64,000 nucleotides of DNA from CAJWOS01 sp964502005. GTDB lineage: Bacteria; Myxococcota_A; UBA796; UBA2385. Each line of letters opens with the position of its first letter. Position 1 is the stretch's first letter. The position numbers and the translations under genes were made by a program. The stretch spans positions 62,001-126,000 of the forward strand of contig CAZCUX010000005.1 of the NCBI GenBank assembly GCA_964502005.1. The letters are read 5' to 3'. Below the pieces are notes generated by a model that worked only from the letters and a program-made list of their open reading frames with translations, was not told the origin of the DNA and made no database searches. This document shows, piece by piece, positions 61,080 to 64,000 of the stretch.

Positions 61080-62351
61080 TCAACTCGAAACCCCGTAGTC
61101 GCGGACCTGCTCGATGTGAGGAGGCTTGCCTTCGGTGACGGTCTCTTCGGTAATAACGACCTCACGGATGTTGTCCTGGCTGGGCACCTCATACATGATG
61201 TCCAGCATGACCGTCTCCATGAGGGTTCGCAGGCCACGGGCTCCGGTTTTGCGCTCGACGGCCTTGCGTGCCATCGCTTCGAGTGCTTTGTCGGTGAACT
61301 CGAGCTTGACCTTCTCGAACTTGAAGAGCTTTTGGTACTGACGCACCAAGGAGTTCTTCGGCTCCTTGAGAATCTTGATGAGGTCGGCTTCTTCGAGGTG
61401 GTCCATGACCGCCAAGACGGGCAAACGGCCGATGAACTCAGGAATCAAACCGAACTTGTCGAGGTCTTCGGGGGTGACGCGCTGCAGGTTCGCCTTGGGC
61501 TCCGTAGCCTTGGGGCGGACTTCATCTTTTTCGCCTTTGAGGAAGCCAACGCGCTTCTTGCCGAGGCGCTGCTCGATGACTTGGCTCAGGCCCTCAAAGC
61601 TACCTCCGCAGATGAACAGAATCTGCGAGGTATCGATTTGGATGTACTCCTGGTTCGGCAATCGCTTGTTGCCTCGAACCTGGATGTTGGCCATCGTGCC
61701 TTCGATAATCTTGAGGAGGGCCTGCTGAACGCCTTCCCCGCTGACGTCGCGAGAAACGGAGCTCGTGAAGCTCTTCTTGGCGAGCTTGTCGACTTCGTCG
61801 ATGTAGACGATGCCCTTGACGGTGCGCTCGATGTTGTTGCCGGAGGCTTGGTAAAGGTTGAGAATGATGTTCTCGACATCTTCCCCGACATACCCGGCCT
61901 CGGTGAGCGTCGTAGCATCCGCGATGACGAACGGAACGTCGAGCAAGCGGGCCAAGGTTTGGGCGACGAGTGTCTTTCCGGTCCCGGTGGGGCCAATGAG
62001 CAAGACATTCGACTTTTGGATTTCGACGTCGGAGGTCTTGTTTTCGCCTTGCTGGTTGGCCTCAAGGCGCTTGTAGTGGTTGTAGACGGCGACAGCGATT
62101 TTTCGCTTCGCTTGGTCCTGGCCGATGACGTACTGGTCGAGGAATGCTTTGATGCGCGCAGGCGGGGGAACGCGCTGCTGACCCCAAGAAATAGGCTTGG
62201 GCTGGCTGTTCTCGCGAATGATGTCGAGGCACAACCGGATGCATTCCGAGCAGATGTAGACGTTCGGTCCCGCGATGATCTTGTCAACTTCGCGCTGCGG
62301 CTTGTGGCAGAACGAACAGGCGAGACCGGAGGGATTCGAGTACTTCGGCAT
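61080..62351 (-). CDS. clpX: ClpX ATP-dependent unfoldase
   Basis: The 423-residue protein has the N-terminal zinc domain with four Cys (CSFC and CSEC), Walker A GPTGTGKT, the pore loop GYVG, Walker B IDEVDK, and sensor/arginine features through PEFIGRLPV. ClpX unfolds tagged proteins for ClpP. ATG 62351 gives MPKYSNPSGLACSFC; the in-frame upstream extension to 62561 is not ClpX-like. No clpP is next to it, unlike the usual clpP-clpX order. The next gene on this strand is algH. Confidence 0.97.
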   Translation of the reverse strand: MPKYSNPSGLACSFCHKPQREVDKIIAGPNVYICSECIRLCLDIIRENSQPKPISWGQQRVPPPARIKAFLDQYVIGQDQAKRKIAVAVYNHYKRLEANQQGENKTSDVEIQKSNVLLIGPTGTGKTLVAQTLARLLDVPFVIADATTLTEAGYVGEDVENIILNLYQASGNNIERTVKGIVYIDEVDKLAKKSFTSSVSRDVSGEGVQQALLKIIEGTMANIQVRGNKRLPNQEYIQIDTSQILFICGGSFEGLSQVIEQRLGKKRVGFLKGEKDEVRPKATEPKANLQRVTPEDLDKFGLIPEFIGRLPVLAVMDHLEEADLIKILKEPKNSLVRQYQKLFKFEKVKLEFTDKALEAMARKAVERKTGARGLRTLMETVMLDIMYEVPSQDNIREVVITEETVTEGKPPHIEQVRDYGVSS

Positions 62352-62754
62352 GCGGACCGACCGGGGGGAGAGTGGGGTGGGATGGCCCAACGAAGGGCGT
62401 CGCAGATGCGGGATGGTTTGTCCCCGCCAACATACCCGGTGCGCGGCGAATGCCACAGCACAAACGGCAGACACGCGGGCCAGCCCCGTTGATTCCATGC
62501 ATCGGACCGACGGCACAAAATCGAGAGGGAAAAATGAAGTGCCCGAACGGCAGAGGTGCAACGGTGTAGTCTGGTTGGACCCCAGTTGGAAGGGGGGATG
62601 AAGATTTTCCGGGGACGTGGCCCTTCATACACCACTGCCGGACGTTTTCGTGTACCGGAGCGCGGAAGAACGGAAGGGAATGCGCGGTCAAGTGGCCCGC
62701 GATCCACGCGGGTCGGCTATCATTCGTGCGTTCTACATCTCAGAGGCCCGCGGA
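62352..62754. other. Divergent intergenic region between clpX and the DnaJ-like gene
   Basis: The 403-base region has no gene-like frame. Near its right end CCCGCG (62696-62701) pairs with CGCGGG (62707-62712), just upstream of TATCAT (62718-62723), a possible -10 box for the DnaJ-like gene; no matching -35 is seen. The palindrome could be an operator. The left part shows nothing recognisable. Confidence 0.35.
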
Positions 62755-64000
62755 ATGTCCGACCCTACACCTTACATCGGCGACTTCTACGACACTCTCG
62801 GTGTGCCGAGAGATGCGACGCAAGATGAGATCAAAAAGGCATTTCGGAAGCTAGCGCGCGCGCACCACCCGGATGTGGCGGGAGACGACCCCGAGGCGGC
62901 ACGGCAATTCGACCGAATTCGAAAAGCCTATGATGTGTTGGGCGACCCCGAGGCCCGCGCGAAGTACGACCGCGGGCCGGAAAAGCGTGCCACACGACGG
63001 GGCGGTCGTTGGACCGAGCAGGGCTATCGGATGCCCGGCGGCTTTTATGCCCAGCAAGACGGCCAGGGCGGAAGCCAAGCGCGTTCGCGCGGGGGGCGTC
63101 GACGGGACCCCGCAAACGACATTGGCCTTGACGACTTGTTTGCCGATTTTGCGTCGTCACCCCAAAGTGGTCCGACACCGCGGCCCGACTCTCGTGGCCC
63201 TGCGCGGGGTGGACCCGGAGGCAACGGCGGGCGCGGGCCTTCCATCAACATAGACGATTTGGCGAGTGGTCTTCCAGGCGCGGACTTTGCGGGCGGCGGA
63301 ACTTGGGCCGGGCCGCGCAGCGGAGCGTCCTCCGGGGGGTTTGGCGGCGACATGGGCGGCATGCCCGGTGGAGGAGGCGGGGGGGCGCCCGACCAGCGCG
63401 GGAGCTACGGCCAGAGGTCCGCGGACGGTACCCGGACGGGCGTTCCGGGGCGCGACATCCAGATGACCGTCGATGTTCCGGCCAACGTTGCGGCGTTTGG
63501 AGGTACGGTCACCCTCGAGTATCCTCGGATGCGCCTCACGGAGGATGGCCGTGGCTTGTTTCGTTACGACGAGCTTCACGACCTTCGGATTCCACCGCAC
63601 GTGCGCAACGGGGCGACCTTGCGGGTGCATCATATGGGCGATGACGGCACCGACGGCACCTACGGCGACTTGGTGTGCGAGTTGCGGGTCGCGGCGGGCG
63701 AGCCATCTCGCCGCACAGCACCGGGGCCTTCGACAGACAGCCCACGCTCGTCCCCGCGGAGCGCGGCGCCGGAGTCAACCGACGAATCGATTTTGCCCAT
63801 CAGCATCGTCGAGGCTCTCTTGGGCGGCCGGGTTGAGGTCGACACTCCTTCGGGCAAAGTGCGTTTGACGATTCCGCCCGGCTCATCGGGCGGTGGCCGC
63901 TTGCGCTTGCGTGGGCGCGGTGCCAATGGGGCTGACCATTATGTCACGTTGCGGATTGTAGTTCCGAAAGTCCTGGATGACGAAAGCCGCGAGCTCATTG
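62755..64000 (+). CDS. DnaJ/CbpA-like co-chaperone (3' partial)
   Basis: The 415 visible residues start with a complete J domain (DFYDTLGVPRDATQDEIKKA, ARAHHPDVAG with the HPD motif, AYDVLGDPEARAKYD). A long Gly/Arg-rich linker (about 85-235) and CbpA-type substrate-binding beta domains (VDVPANVAAFGG ... VEALLGGRVEVDTPSG) follow. There is no zinc-finger domain. It therefore resembles CbpA or type II DnaJ. The gene continues past the window edge. Unlike the J-like protein in the Hsp70 cluster it keeps HPD, so it can stimulate Hsp70 ATPase. Confidence 0.93.
   Translation, partial: MSDPTPYIGDFYDTLGVPRDATQDEIKKAFRKLARAHHPDVAGDDPEAARQFDRIRKAYDVLGDPEARAKYDRGPEKRATRRGGRWTEQGYRMPGGFYAQQDGQGGSQARSRGGRRRDPANDIGLDDLFADFASSPQSGPTPRPDSRGPARGGPGGNGGRGPSINIDDLASGLPGADFAGGGTWAGPRSGASSGGFGGDMGGMPGGGGGGAPDQRGSYGQRSADGTRTGVPGRDIQMTVDVPANVAAFGGTVTLEYPRMRLTEDGRGLFRYDELHDLRIPPHVRNGATLRVHHMGDDGTDGTYGDLVCELRVAAGEPSRRTAPGPSTDSPRSSPRSAAPESTDESILPISIVEALLGGRVEVDTPSGKVRLTIPPGSSGGGRLRLRGRGANGADHYVTLRIVVPKVLDDESRELI

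Noticed and set aside
61116..62492. 458-codon plus-strand frame opposite clpX
   Set aside because: Antisense shadow of clpX with no recognisable product.
1..64000. CRISPR arrays, insertion sequences, prophage or integrase genes
   Set aside because: No short regularly spaced repeats, transposase or integrase-like products were seen; the only long tandem repeats are inside coding sequences.

Overview
The window is a GC-rich bacterial chromosome segment, densely packed and with housekeeping genes throughout. The best taxonomic clues point to the Myxococcota or a close deltaproteobacterial relative. They are a PilZ protein of the Myxococcus-type TIGR02266 pattern, several secreted proteins ending in a Cys - hydrophobic stretch - Arg-cluster tail (MYXO-CTERM-like), a fused pair resembling the MXAN_2561/MXAN_2562 surface and beta-barrel families, an MXAN_6640-like putative metalloprotease, and a tail-anchored Ser/Thr kinase. 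There are no phage, insertion-sequence or CRISPR signs.

Layout. 1-6.1 kb: a RecG-like protein with eroded helicase motifs, a methyltransferase, an alpha/beta hydrolase, a PilZ protein, a GT-C-type membrane protein and tRNA-Ala(CGC). 6.2-13.5 kb (minus): a five-gene Hsp70 module (Hsp70-vWA fusion, GrpE-like, lid-less Hsp70, membrane protein with two HPD-less J-like segments plus an Ig-like region and PEGA, TPR-zincin), headed by a nested palindrome and closed by a terminator. 13.8-16.7 kb: Maf, family-4 uracil-DNA glycosylase and a four-S1-domain protein. 16.9-28.7 kb (plus): queA, tgt, yajC, secD, secF, an HU-like gene, an unknown coupled gene, PIN-PhoH, rlmB-like, rseP and tsaB. 28.9-33.3 kb: a Usg-1-like aspartate-semialdehyde dehydrogenase homologue lacking its catalytic Cys, an 827-residue surface-protein/beta-barrel fusion, and truA. 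33.5-39.8 kb: rplM-rpsI behind a structured leader, pyrG, rpoN and a degenerate hybrid kinase. 39.9-53.6 kb: an envelope-rich stretch with a translationally coupled trio (Pro/Ala-rich protein, OmpA-like, thrombospondin-3 repeat protein), a subtilisin-like protease, a metalloprotease, a large cyclase-like scaffold protein, lipoproteins and DUF507. 53.6-62.4 kb (minus): FliA/WhiG-type sigma factor, propeller lipoprotein, M14 carboxypeptidase, M23 endopeptidase, Ser/Thr kinase, AlgH and clpX. A CbpA/DnaJ-like gene runs off the right edge.

How the parts may work together. The region joins protein export (YajC-SecD-SecF), envelope quality control (RseP, secreted proteases, M23), surface display (MYXO-CTERM-like tails, OmpA-like and barrel proteins) and protein folding (two unusual Hsp70s, a GrpE-like protein, a J protein, ClpX). 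A recurring theme is the pseudoenzyme: the RecG-like, Usg-like, hybrid-kinase and cyclase-like proteins each keep the fold but have lost residues the family needs for catalysis. The strongest candidate for an undescribed system is the membrane-linked Hsp70/vWA module at 6.2-13.5 kb.
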